12,344 bases of DNA from an uncultured bacterium (GTDB lineage: Bacteria; Patescibacteriota; Minisyncoccia; CAIUEV01), in contig CAIUEV010000030.1 in the NCBI GenBank assembly GCA_903898335.1, forward strand, positions 1-12,344, in the 5' to 3' direction. This document shows positions 1 to 6,855 of the stretch, piece by piece. The notes beneath the pieces are model-generated. The model was not told the DNA's origin. It saw only the letters and a program-made list of their open reading frames with translations, and made no database searches. Both the position numbers and the translations under genes were made by a program. Each line of letters opens with the position of its first letter. Positions within the stretch are counted from its first letter, which is position 1.

Positions 1-722
1 ATGGAAAAGCGACTTTAGTCATTGCCGGAAATCTTTCTCGGCTTGAGAAAACCGATGTCGAGGGAAGCTTTAGTCTGCAAAAAAAAGAATTTTCCTCCCG
101 ACCGGGGAAGCAGAAAGGGGCTTCTAAAAATCAAAGAGTTCAAGCTTTTTACAAAAAAACCGATCAAACTCATTTGGTTTTGGGAGCAAAAACTTTTTCC
201 TACAACGACAAAAGGCGTCACCACCTTTCATTGATTAGCACCATTATGGGCAGTGGCATGAGCTCTTGGGCCTTTTCTGAAATCAGGGAAAAACGCGGGT
301 TGGCCTACTATGTTGGTAGCTTTACTGATTTGCATAGTGATACCGGCAGCTTCGCCATTCGGGCCGGCCTGAACAATGGGAAGCTCGGTCTGGCCGTCAA
401 GGAAATCGTTAAGCTTTTTCATCGAATCAGAGAAAAAAATATTTCCACCGACGCTCTGAAAAAAGCCAAGGATCAACTCATCGGCGGGATGCTTTTGGAA
501 AGAGAAACCAGTGATGATGTCGCCTTTATTTTGGGCTCTGAGATTTTGGCACGAAATAAGATCGTACCCCTTTCCAAGGAAATTACCGATTTGAAGAAAA
601 TTTCCGTCGGTGAAATTCGCACCGTCGCCAAACAATTCTTCAAACCGGAAAAACTGCATTTGGCCTTTATCGGGCCGTGGAAAGAAGAAGATGCTAAAAA
701 AATGCAAGCTTTAATTAAATAA
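1..722 (+). CDS. M16-family (insulinase-like) zinc peptidase, C-terminal part; 5' end outside window
   Basis: The reading frame is open from base 3 without a start codon, so the gene begins upstream. About 239 residues are visible, against roughly 400-430 for a complete M16B protein. The visible part starts near the end of the N-terminal domain (GKATLVIAGNLS) and covers the whole C-terminal M16 domain. The family signature SEIREKRGLAYYVGSF lies at about 276-323. Its Arg and Tyr are the pair that in two-domain M16 proteins helps bind substrate in the active chamber. The zinc motif HxxEH sits in the missing N-terminal domain, so whether this is an active protease or an inactive partner subunit cannot be judged. 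M16B enzymes degrade or process peptides. The stop is TAA at 720-722, and rmlD starts 9 nt later, so the two are probably cotranscribed. Family assignment is firm; the exact role is unknown. Confidence 0.88.
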   Translation, partial: GKATLVIAGNLSRLEKTDVEGSFSLQKKEFSSRPGKQKGASKNQRVQAFYKKTDQTHLVLGAKTFSYNDKRRHHLSLISTIMGSGMSSWAFSEIREKRGLAYYVGSFTDLHSDTGSFAIRAGLNNGKLGLAVKEIVKLFHRIREKNISTDALKKAKDQLIGGMLLERETSDDVAFILGSEILARNKIVPLSKEITDLKKISVGEIRTVAKQFFKPEKLHLAFIGPWKEEDAKKMQALIK

Positions 723-731
723 TTTAAGCGT

Positions 732-1586
732 ATGAAAACTCTAATTGTTGGCGCGAAAGGCATGCTTGGTCACTATTTAGGTCAAGTTTATGAAGAGGCC
801 GGCCATGAAGTCCATCGCTGGGACTATGAAGAAATTGATATTACCAAACGCGATGAGGTCATAGAAAAAATCAAAGAATTGGATCCGGATTTTGTTATCA
901 ACTCGGCTGCTTACAACGCGGTGGATAAAGCCGAAGAGCCGGAAGAGTTCGAAAAAGCCAAAGCGGTCAATTGTGAGGGACCGAGAAATCTGGCCGAGGC
1001 TTCCAAGGCCGTTGGCGCAACTTTTGCCACCTACTCCAGTGACTATGTTTTTGCCGGCGACAGACCGGAGTGCTACTCAGAGACCGATTCGACTGATCCG
1101 ATCAACAATTACGGCATCAGTAAAGTGCTGGGCGAGAAGGCCGTCACAGAAGTGGGCGGCAACTTTTTTGTTATTCGCACCTCAAAGTTATTTGGTAAAG
1201 AGGGAGACTCGCCTCAAGCCAAAAAAAGCTTTGTCTCCATTATGCGAGAGCTGGGCGAAACCAAACCGGAAATAATGGCGGTGAACGAAGAGATGAGCTG
1301 CTTTACTTACACCAAAGATTTGGCTTACGCGACCCGATTTTTATTGGAAAGCAATCGAGATCCGGGAATTTATCATTTGGTTAATGAGGGGCCGTACACT
1401 TGGTACGGCTGTGCCAAAAAGATTTTCGAAATTCTCGGCAACGATAAAGTTGCCGTAAAGCCAGTACCCGCCTCGCAATTTCCGCGACCGGCCCAAAGAC
1501 CCGCCTATTCGGTTCTTCTGAACACGAAAATTCAGAAACTTCGTCCGTTCGAAGAAGCCTTGGAGGAATTTTTGAAAGAAGGATAG
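732..1586 (+). CDS. rmlD: RmlD-type dTDP-4-dehydrorhamnose reductase (NAD(P)-dependent SDR)
   Basis: The 284-residue protein has the extended short-chain dehydrogenase fold. The N-terminal Rossmann motif GAKGMLG (7-13) binds NAD(P). NSAAYNAVDKAEEPEE (57-72) is the RmlD-type signature, SSDYVFAGD (102-110) holds the catalytic Ser region, and the YxxxK pair is Y127/K131. Length is close to the usual 285-300. RmlD catalyses the last step to dTDP-L-rhamnose, reducing dTDP-4-keto-6-deoxy-L-mannose in the cytoplasm for surface polysaccharide synthesis. No rmlA, rmlB or rmlC is in the window, so the exact sugar substrate is an inference; another nucleotide-sugar reductase is possible. The start follows the M16 stop by 9 nt (tttaagcgt) and has no Shine-Dalgarno sequence. 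It is convergent with the GT-C-like gene, with only 5 nt between the stops. The stop is TAG. Confidence 0.85.
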   Translation: MKTLIVGAKGMLGHYLGQVYEEAGHEVHRWDYEEIDITKRDEVIEKIKELDPDFVINSAAYNAVDKAEEPEEFEKAKAVNCEGPRNLAEASKAVGATFATYSSDYVFAGDRPECYSETDSTDPINNYGISKVLGEKAVTEVGGNFFVIRTSKLFGKEGDSPQAKKSFVSIMRELGETKPEIMAVNEEMSCFTYTKDLAYATRFLLESNRDPGIYHLVNEGPYTWYGCAKKIFEILGNDKVAVKPVPASQFPRPAQRPAYSVLLNTKIQKLRPFEEALEEFLKEG

Positions 1587-1591
1587 AACAA

Positions 1592-3769
1592 TTAGAACTT
1601 TGTAATCTGGAACTGGCTAAACTTCACTCCGCGAGACATTTCATAGTCTTCGACCGGTTTGCCTTTTTCATCTTTGATTTGCAATTCCAAACGATGTTCT
1701 CCCGGCTTTAGTTGATTGACCACAAACGAATAGTCTCCCTTAAAATCGTCAAGGCTCACTTTTTTTACCGACACTCCGTCCAGCAAAAAATCAACTTCTC
1801 TCAAATATTTTATACCGGCCTTAAAATCTATCTTTACGTTAATCGGATCTTTTTCCAAATTAACCACTTTCATCGTCGCTCCGTTCTTGGCGAAACGCGC
1901 TCGACTCCGACCGGTGCCCTCTTTTTCCGACCAAGATTCGGAAAAATCTGTTTCCAGCGTCAATATGGCTCCGGAACGATTTTCTCTGTTTACCTCAAAA
2001 GCAACAAGAAAATCGTCTTCGTAAACTTTCTTGAGACCGAGATTCCCGCTCAAATAGTTTAGCGTATTTTGTCTGGCTTCGTCTGTAAATTTTGAACCGG
2101 CCTCCCGTTTACTCACCGTAACATAACGAATGTAATAGAAATTCAGAATCGATTGACCAATCGAATCAAAATCGGTAACAATGATGTCTCCATTGGGATT
2201 TTCCGGGTTTTTTTCTCCTCCCTCGGGAAAACTGTAAAGAATTTTGGAAATTACCGGTGTGTTCTTTTGGAAGGCCCAACGATCTTTTTCGGTTCGAGCA
2301 AAGTCGATGCCATCCACCTTTTCTTTCAAATGTTTTTGAGCGGTATAGAGTGTGTAGGAGCCGAAATCGTAGCTGGTTGATCCGGGAACCTCCAGTAAAA
2401 AATATCTTTCCTTCTCCTTTCTCAGTTGGTCGTAAAAAGCCGAGTAGCTTAAATCCATTTTTGAGACGGGGAAAGAAACATACTCGATAAAAAGCAGACA
2501 GAAGAACAAACCGAAAACCCAAGTCTTGAGTCTGTCGATTTTTATCGAACCGAGCTTAATGCTTAAATACTTGGCCGACAGACCCAGCATCATTGACCAA
2601 GCGAAAAGCGCAATCACAAAAATTCGGCTGGTGGTTCTTATGTAATTCCAGAAGGGGATATTATTGTAAAGCCAAATTTGAGGCATTTTTTCTTTGAAAA
2701 ATTCCTGACCGGCTACATGCAGAGTCGGCCCAAGGCTTAAAACCGTAAACACCACAAAAGCCCCGCTCCAAAAAATCATCCAACGTCGATCGTCACTGAC
2801 CCGCTCCTTGGCTTTCGCCAAAATCAGAACAATCAAACCGGAAAAAAACAGTAAAATAGCCGAAAAACCCAAGTAGAAAGTTTGTCGTCCCTCCTTGTTG
2901 GAGGAGGTATTTTCTCTAAAAGAATTAAAATGCTCACCCCAAAGAGGATGGAATTCGGCCGGCAAAATAAAATCAATCAAATCGGCCGAATAATTTTCCA
3001 CCTGGCTGAATGGTGGAATCAAAAAATTATTTTCCGAGTGAGCGATTTCCCAAATTTTGTTAAACTGAATAGCTCCAACCAAGAAAAGCAAAGCTAAACC
3101 GGAAGCCAAGATTGACCAAAAGCGCCAATTTTTAAGACAATCCGGTTTCAAATAAATCAGAAACGGAAAATAAAAAACCAAAAAAATCATAGTAAAGGCC
3201 AACAGCTGATGCTCGGTTGCGATAATCAAAACGGAAAAAACGGCCGTCCCCAAAGCGGAAAGCCAAGATTTGTCTCGAACAAATTTATACAAAAAGAAGG
3301 CAAGCCAAGGAATCCACTGATAGTTCATCGCCCCAATATTGGTGGCGACGCCGTGAGCGAAATGGAACGGAGCAAAAGCAAAAATCAATCCGGCTGTGTA
3401 GGCCGCTATTTTTGATCGAGTAATCTCTCGAGTGAAAAACCAAGTGCCCAAAAAAGCCAGAAAAAACGAAGCCAACCAACAGAAATTATATCCCCCTTTT
3501 TCTCCCAAAAAGTGTTGAAAATATCCGATAATGGGCAAAATTCCCCAAAAATCACTATCGCGTTGCCAAACCAAAGTTGCGATCCAGCCTTCCGAATCGA
3601 TTTTCTGAGCGGTCATCATCGTTCTCGCCAGCACTTGATAAGTATCCGGCCCTCGACCGGGAATTTGCCAAAAAAAGTAAGGAAAAACCGGCCAAGTGAA
3701 AATTACCGTAAAAATCAAACCATACAAAATCGCTTTTTTCGTTTCCCGCTTTTTTTCTTTTTTATTCAT
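1592..3769 (-). CDS. Polytopic membrane protein, probable GT-C-fold glycosyltransferase
   Basis: The 725-residue protein has a Lys/Arg-rich start, then about 11 hydrophobic segments (about 13-35, 98-113, 118-137, 150-164, 170-187, 190-208, 217-233, 296-317, 331-350, 381-400 and 414-432). A soluble tail of about 290 residues (435-725) follows, and its end looks beta-rich. The first outside loop carries an acidic residue in GRGPDTYQ (D42), where GT-C enzymes place their catalytic Asp/Glu. The later loop ENYSADLIDFILPAEFHPLW (258-277) resembles large bacterial YfhO-like or 6-pyruvoyl-tetrahydropterin-synthase-related membrane proteins. GT-C enzymes move a sugar from a lipid-linked donor to an acceptor outside the membrane. 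Donor and acceptor here are unknown, and function is inferred from topology and loop motifs. It is the last gene of the minus-strand cluster, 9 nt after ppaC, with an ATG start and no Shine-Dalgarno. It converges on rmlD, which may supply a sugar nucleotide, but this is speculation. Confidence 0.7.
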   Translation of the reverse strand: MNKKEKKRETKKAILYGLIFTVIFTWPVFPYFFWQIPGRGPDTYQVLARTMMTAQKIDSEGWIATLVWQRDSDFWGILPIIGYFQHFLGEKGGYNFCWLASFFLAFLGTWFFTREITRSKIAAYTAGLIFAFAPFHFAHGVATNIGAMNYQWIPWLAFFLYKFVRDKSWLSALGTAVFSVLIIATEHQLLAFTMIFLVFYFPFLIYLKPDCLKNWRFWSILASGLALLFLVGAIQFNKIWEIAHSENNFLIPPFSQVENYSADLIDFILPAEFHPLWGEHFNSFRENTSSNKEGRQTFYLGFSAILLFFSGLIVLILAKAKERVSDDRRWMIFWSGAFVVFTVLSLGPTLHVAGQEFFKEKMPQIWLYNNIPFWNYIRTTSRIFVIALFAWSMMLGLSAKYLSIKLGSIKIDRLKTWVFGLFFCLLFIEYVSFPVSKMDLSYSAFYDQLRKEKERYFLLEVPGSTSYDFGSYTLYTAQKHLKEKVDGIDFARTEKDRWAFQKNTPVISKILYSFPEGGEKNPENPNGDIIVTDFDSIGQSILNFYYIRYVTVSKREAGSKFTDEARQNTLNYLSGNLGLKKVYEDDFLVAFEVNRENRSGAILTLETDFSESWSEKEGTGRSRARFAKNGATMKVVNLEKDPINVKIDFKAGIKYLREVDFLLDGVSVKKVSLDDFKGDYSFVVNQLKPGEHRLELQIKDEKGKPVEDYEMSRGVKFSQFQITKF

Positions 3770-3778
3770 TATGTTAGC

Positions 3779-4720
3779 TTATTTTAGCCCCTTTTCAATC
3801 GTAGGCGCAATTTGTTTTTTTCGAGAAACAACTCCTCTGAGCACTAAATTTTCCCCTTCAATAACAATATCCGAAAAAACCTTCATCAATAAAGATTTCT
3901 CCTCTTCACCCACCAGCAGCATCTCTGTTTTATTATTGATAATATCGACAATTCCCAAATAAACAAGATCGACATTTTCTTCTTTTTTTACCTTAATCAT
4001 CGCTTCTTTAAGCTCTTTTTCCAGCTCTTTTACCTTTTCCGGCTTTACCGTCTCGACCACCCCGATTCCCACTTTTTTCCCGCCAAAATCAAAATTTTTA
4101 TAATCAAGCTTAACTATTTCTTGGGGAGTAAAGGCACTCAGATCGGACTTGGCTTCAAAAAGTTTATCGGCCAGTTCTGACGGTATGGTTCCGGTAATTT
4201 CCGACAATCTTTTAACCCACAATCGATCTTCGTCAGTGGTGGTCGGAGAAGTCAGATTTAGAGTGTCTGAAATCATTCCGGCCAAAAGCAATTTTGCCAC
4301 CCAATCCTGAATTTCAATACCTTTCTCAAAATAAAGCTTTGCCACTAAAGTGGAGGAAGATCCTAGCGGTTCGATTCTGAAATAAATCGGTTCCTCAGTC
4401 CTAAAGTCACTGCCCAGTTTATGATGGTCAATCAAGCCAACTAACTTTACTTCTTCTGCCGAAACGGGACTTTGAGCTCTTTCGTTGAAATCGACAAAGA
4501 AAAATTCACGATCTTTAAATTCAACCGCTTCTTTCAATTCTTCAATTTTTTCTTCCGCTTCAGCGAATTTCAATGCATACTCGGATTCTTTGTTGAGGTT
4601 GCCTTTTCTCATCGCTAACGCCGCTTTTCCTTCCTCTTTCAAAAGCTCCGCCATCGAAATAGCCGCACAGACGCTGTCGGTATCGGAATTTTCATGTCCA
4701 ATAACAATGATTTTTTTCAT
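3779..4720 (-). CDS. ppaC: Manganese-dependent inorganic pyrophosphatase (family II, DHH superfamily)
   Basis: The 313-residue protein has the typical family II length (about 305-315). Motifs in order are GHENSDTDS (8-16) with metal ligands H9, D13 and D15; VDFNE (76-80) with ligand D77; IDHH (97-100), the DHH signature; ISDT (150-153) with D152; and the C-terminal VVSRKKQ (297-303), whose Arg/Lys residues bind phosphate in the DHHA2 domain. The enzyme hydrolyses cytoplasmic pyrophosphate to phosphate, pulling biosynthetic reactions such as nucleic acid and sugar-nucleotide synthesis forward. One oddity is Phe at position 78, where relatives usually read DHNE; that His is not recalled as a metal ligand, and all ligands are present, so activity is expected. 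The gene lies 32 nt after the PH-domain gene and 9 nt before the GT-C-like gene. AAGG directly abuts the ATG, too close to act as a ribosome binding site. Confidence 0.95.
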   Translation of the reverse strand: MKKIIVIGHENSDTDSVCAAISMAELLKEEGKAALAMRKGNLNKESEYALKFAEAEEKIEELKEAVEFKDREFFFVDFNERAQSPVSAEEVKLVGLIDHHKLGSDFRTEEPIYFRIEPLGSSSTLVAKLYFEKGIEIQDWVAKLLLAGMISDTLNLTSPTTTDEDRLWVKRLSEITGTIPSELADKLFEAKSDLSAFTPQEIVKLDYKNFDFGGKKVGIGVVETVKPEKVKELEKELKEAMIKVKKEENVDLVYLGIVDIINNKTEMLLVGEEEKSLLMKVFSDIVIEGENLVLRGVVSRKKQIAPTIEKGLK

Positions 4721-4752
4721 CCTTAGAAATTTAATAATTAGTATTCAGAAAA

Positions 4753-5373
4753 TCAGCCTTCCTCTTCACCCGAAAGAACAAGAATTACATCTTTAATCCT
4801 TTCCGGATGAGGAATACTCTTAAAAAGGAATCTTTCTCTTTTGCCCGCCGTTTGAACGTAAAGATCTCCAAAGTCGAACAGGGTCGATATTATACCGCCT
4901 ATTTCCGTTGTCAGGTCCTGAACTTTTTCTAAACGCAACTCGGAGACCTCTCTCTTAAAAAGACCTTTTTGTTCTATGTTGATAATTCTTTCGTTCGTTA
5001 TTACCCAAACATCCAGATAGTAATCGATAAAAATAAAAAATAAAAATGCCCACAGAAACAAACTCACGACTGCCGCCCCAAAACTCAAAAGAATCTCACC
5101 GTCCCCAAGGGAGCCGAAATTAAACAGAAAAAAATAAACACCCCCAATTAGAATCAAGAAAAAAAGCAACGGCCAAATTTGAAGAAAAAGATTAATCCAG
5201 TGACGTCTCAGGAAAATTACCAATTTCTCCTCTCCGGCACCTTCCGCCAACAAATCGGTAATAAAAACTCTAATCTCTGAAATTTTTCTCTTGCGACTAA
5301 GCAAAATTTTGCTTTTCGCAATTTCGCTCTCCGTAATTATTTTTTCCAGGTCTCTTAGCTTTTCTTGACTCAT
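4753..5373 (-). CDS. Membrane protein with bacterial PH domain (bPH2/DUF304, YdbS-like)
   Basis: The 206-residue protein has three parts. Residues 1-57 are charged and probably helical. Two strongly hydrophobic helices follow (about 62-86 and 93-118), joined by a short loop. Residues 119-200 match a bacterial PH domain: DYYLDVWVITNERIINIEQ (117-135), then strands through LRLEKVQDL and FDFGDLYVQTAG, then a C-terminal helix (PERIKDVILVL). The architecture is that of YdbS/YdbT-type proteins, whose biochemical function is poorly known; they are membrane-associated and thought to mediate lipid or protein contacts. It sits 9 nt after the transglycosylase gene and 32 nt before ppaC. It is the only gene here ending in TGA (TAA follows five codons later). 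No Shine-Dalgarno is near the ATG. Domain call is firm; role is unknown. Confidence 0.82.
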   Translation of the reverse strand: MSQEKLRDLEKIITESEIAKSKILLSRKRKISEIRVFITDLLAEGAGEEKLVIFLRRHWINLFLQIWPLLFFLILIGGVYFFLFNFGSLGDGEILLSFGAAVVSLFLWAFLFFIFIDYYLDVWVITNERIINIEQKGLFKREVSELRLEKVQDLTTEIGGIISTLFDFGDLYVQTAGKRERFLFKSIPHPERIKDVILVLSGEEEG

Positions 5374-5382
5374 AAGCTTTAA

Positions 5383-6846
5383 TTACTCTCTTTTAATTTT
5401 AGCATCAAATTGATCGGCGTATTTGAGGACTCTATCTCCATACCAACCGAATCGCTCCCAATTTCCTCCGGCCAAATATATTGAAGCGGCCTTATGTTCC
5501 GCAGTCCTGTTGTGATCTGTCACCCCCGGCACTTTGGCTAATTTCAGCCCCATTGCCGTCAAGGCATCTCTCAGATTCCAAGGATCGGGAGGATTATGTC
5601 CGTTAATTTGAGCAATCTGGTCTTTATAACCCATCCAGGTGCTCGGCATAAATTGTGCCGGACCCATTGCTCCGCCCCAGCCGCCACAATTACCGGAAGA
5701 ATCTCTGTAACATGGTTTTCGAGAAACGGGTTTGTCGTCCGGATCGTAGCCCAAAGAAGTACAAATTGATTTGAAGCGATCCCATTGAGCCGGATTCATA
5801 TCTGTTTTGTAGCGTCCTCCACCCACATTATTACCCATATTTGATTCGACTCGAAGCACACCAAGCAAAAAAGCCGTTCTAACACCGGTTAAATTAGCCA
5901 CATCCTGCGCATCACTTAAAGCCTGACCAAAATCGATCTTCTCGCCCAAGCTTTGCATGGACGTCAGTTCGGCCGAAAGTCGACTGGCGATTTCCTGCTG
6001 TTTATCAATTGCGTTTCCCAATTTATATTGTTCAGTTTGAGTTTCCGCCAGAAGTTCTTCTCGATCGCGTCGATTTTGTTCCAGAGTAATCCGCTGATCT
6101 TCCTGCATGGCGTAAAGAGAGGTTTGTTCATTTTGCTGTTCTTCAAGCGTCTCCCTTTCCTTGACTAACTCGGTTTTTTTATCGTTTAATCCGTCCAGCA
6201 TCTCCTTTATTCGACTCTCAAAAGCTACAATACTTTCCATCTCCCGAAAATATTCAGACAGTCTCGGTTTTTCCAATAAAACTTCCAAAAAAGACTTGCG
6301 ATCCATCAAATTCAGCTTTCTGACATACTCTTTGAGAATTTTTTTTCGCTCCACGATCTCAAATTCCTTAATGGAGACTTCTTGCTGTTTCTGGTTGACG
6401 GAAGCGGTGATTTCCGCCAAAGCCGCTCCGGTTTTTTGCAACGATGCTTCCATTTCCGAAATTTCACTGTCCAGGACCTGAATGATCTGTTCTATTGTTT
6501 CTGTTTTTTTATCCAATAAGTCGGATTTTTGCTCAAAACGATTAATCTGATTTCTGACCGAGTTCAACTGCTCCTTCTTTTTTGCTATTTCCGCCTGTTT
6601 TTTTGCCAAATCGGCCGGAGGAACCGCGCTGTTGACGTTAGAATTTATGTTAGTGTTGATATTGGAATTAGAGTTGAGATTTCCATTCGAATTGGTGTTC
6701 GCATTGGTATTCTCGTTATCATTTTTATTGGCTGCGCCGGTAAAATCAAAACCGACGAATAGAAATAAAACAATAGCCGACAACAGAGCCGCTATTCTGT
6801 ATTTAGAAAATACCTTTTTCTCCAAAAAAATTTTACTGAATTTCAT
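5383..6846 (-). CDS. Secreted coiled-coil lytic murein transglycosylase
   Basis: The 487-residue protein starts with a basic segment and a hydrophobic stretch (about 18-37) that acts as signal peptide or membrane anchor; FTGAAN could be a cleavage site. Residues 42-73 form an Asn-X linker with Asn at every even position. Residues 78-300 are a long charged, Gln/Glu/Lys-rich coiled coil like that of EnvC/RipA-type hydrolases. The C-terminal domain (about 305-484) is a lytic transglycosylase: LRVESNMG (331-338) with catalytic Glu E334, and GAMGPAQFMPSTW (392-404), the classical SLT/MltB-like motif. Such enzymes cleave the MurNAc-GlcNAc bond of peptidoglycan to give 1,6-anhydroMurNAc ends, outside the membrane. 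Three Cys (362, 379, 387) in an insert could form a disulfide. It follows the VirD4-like ATPase gene by 9 nt, so a VirB1-like wall-opening role is possible. A role in division, with the coil as regulator, is the alternative. Confidence 0.88.
   Translation of the reverse strand: MKFSKIFLEKKVFSKYRIAALLSAIVLFLFVGFDFTGAANKNDNENTNANTNSNGNLNSNSNINTNINSNVNSAVPPADLAKKQAEIAKKKEQLNSVRNQINRFEQKSDLLDKKTETIEQIIQVLDSEISEMEASLQKTGAALAEITASVNQKQQEVSIKEFEIVERKKILKEYVRKLNLMDRKSFLEVLLEKPRLSEYFREMESIVAFESRIKEMLDGLNDKKTELVKERETLEEQQNEQTSLYAMQEDQRITLEQNRRDREELLAETQTEQYKLGNAIDKQQEIASRLSAELTSMQSLGEKIDFGQALSDAQDVANLTGVRTAFLLGVLRVESNMGNNVGGGRYKTDMNPAQWDRFKSICTSLGYDPDDKPVSRKPCYRDSSGNCGGWGGAMGPAQFMPSTWMGYKDQIAQINGHNPPDPWNLRDALTAMGLKLAKVPGVTDHNRTAEHKAASIYLAGGNWERFGWYGDRVLKYADQFDAKIKRE
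6631..6723 (-). repeat. Asn-X dipeptide repeat region in the transglycosylase gene
   Basis: This stretch encodes residues 42-72 of the transglycosylase, where all 16 even-numbered residues are Asn and the odd ones are mostly Thr, Ser, Ile, Val, Ala, Leu or Gly. It amounts to a 6-nt periodic coding repeat. The X codons vary, so the DNA copies are not identical. It probably forms a flexible polar spacer between the membrane anchor and the coiled coil. Confidence 0.85.
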
Positions 6847-6855
6847 TTATTTTTC

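Noticed and set aside
228-707. A 159-codon open frame antisense to the M16 peptidase gene.
   Set aside because: The plus-strand frame carries clear M16 motifs; the antisense product is a compositional shadow.
1539-1554. Hairpin CTTCG-TCCGTT-CGAAG near the end of rmlD as a terminator between the convergent genes.
   Set aside because: The stem is only 5 bp, lies inside the gene, and the T-run is about 15 nt further on. This is not a convincing intrinsic terminator.
4721-4724. AAGG before the ppaC start as a Shine-Dalgarno sequence.
   Set aside because: It touches the ATG directly, leaving no spacing for ribosome binding.
4753-4755. TGA at the end of the PH-domain gene as a recoded sense codon (UGA as Gly in some candidate phyla).
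   Set aside because: No other gene has in-frame TGA, conserved Gly positions use GGN codons, and reading through adds only five codons before TAA. The standard code fits.
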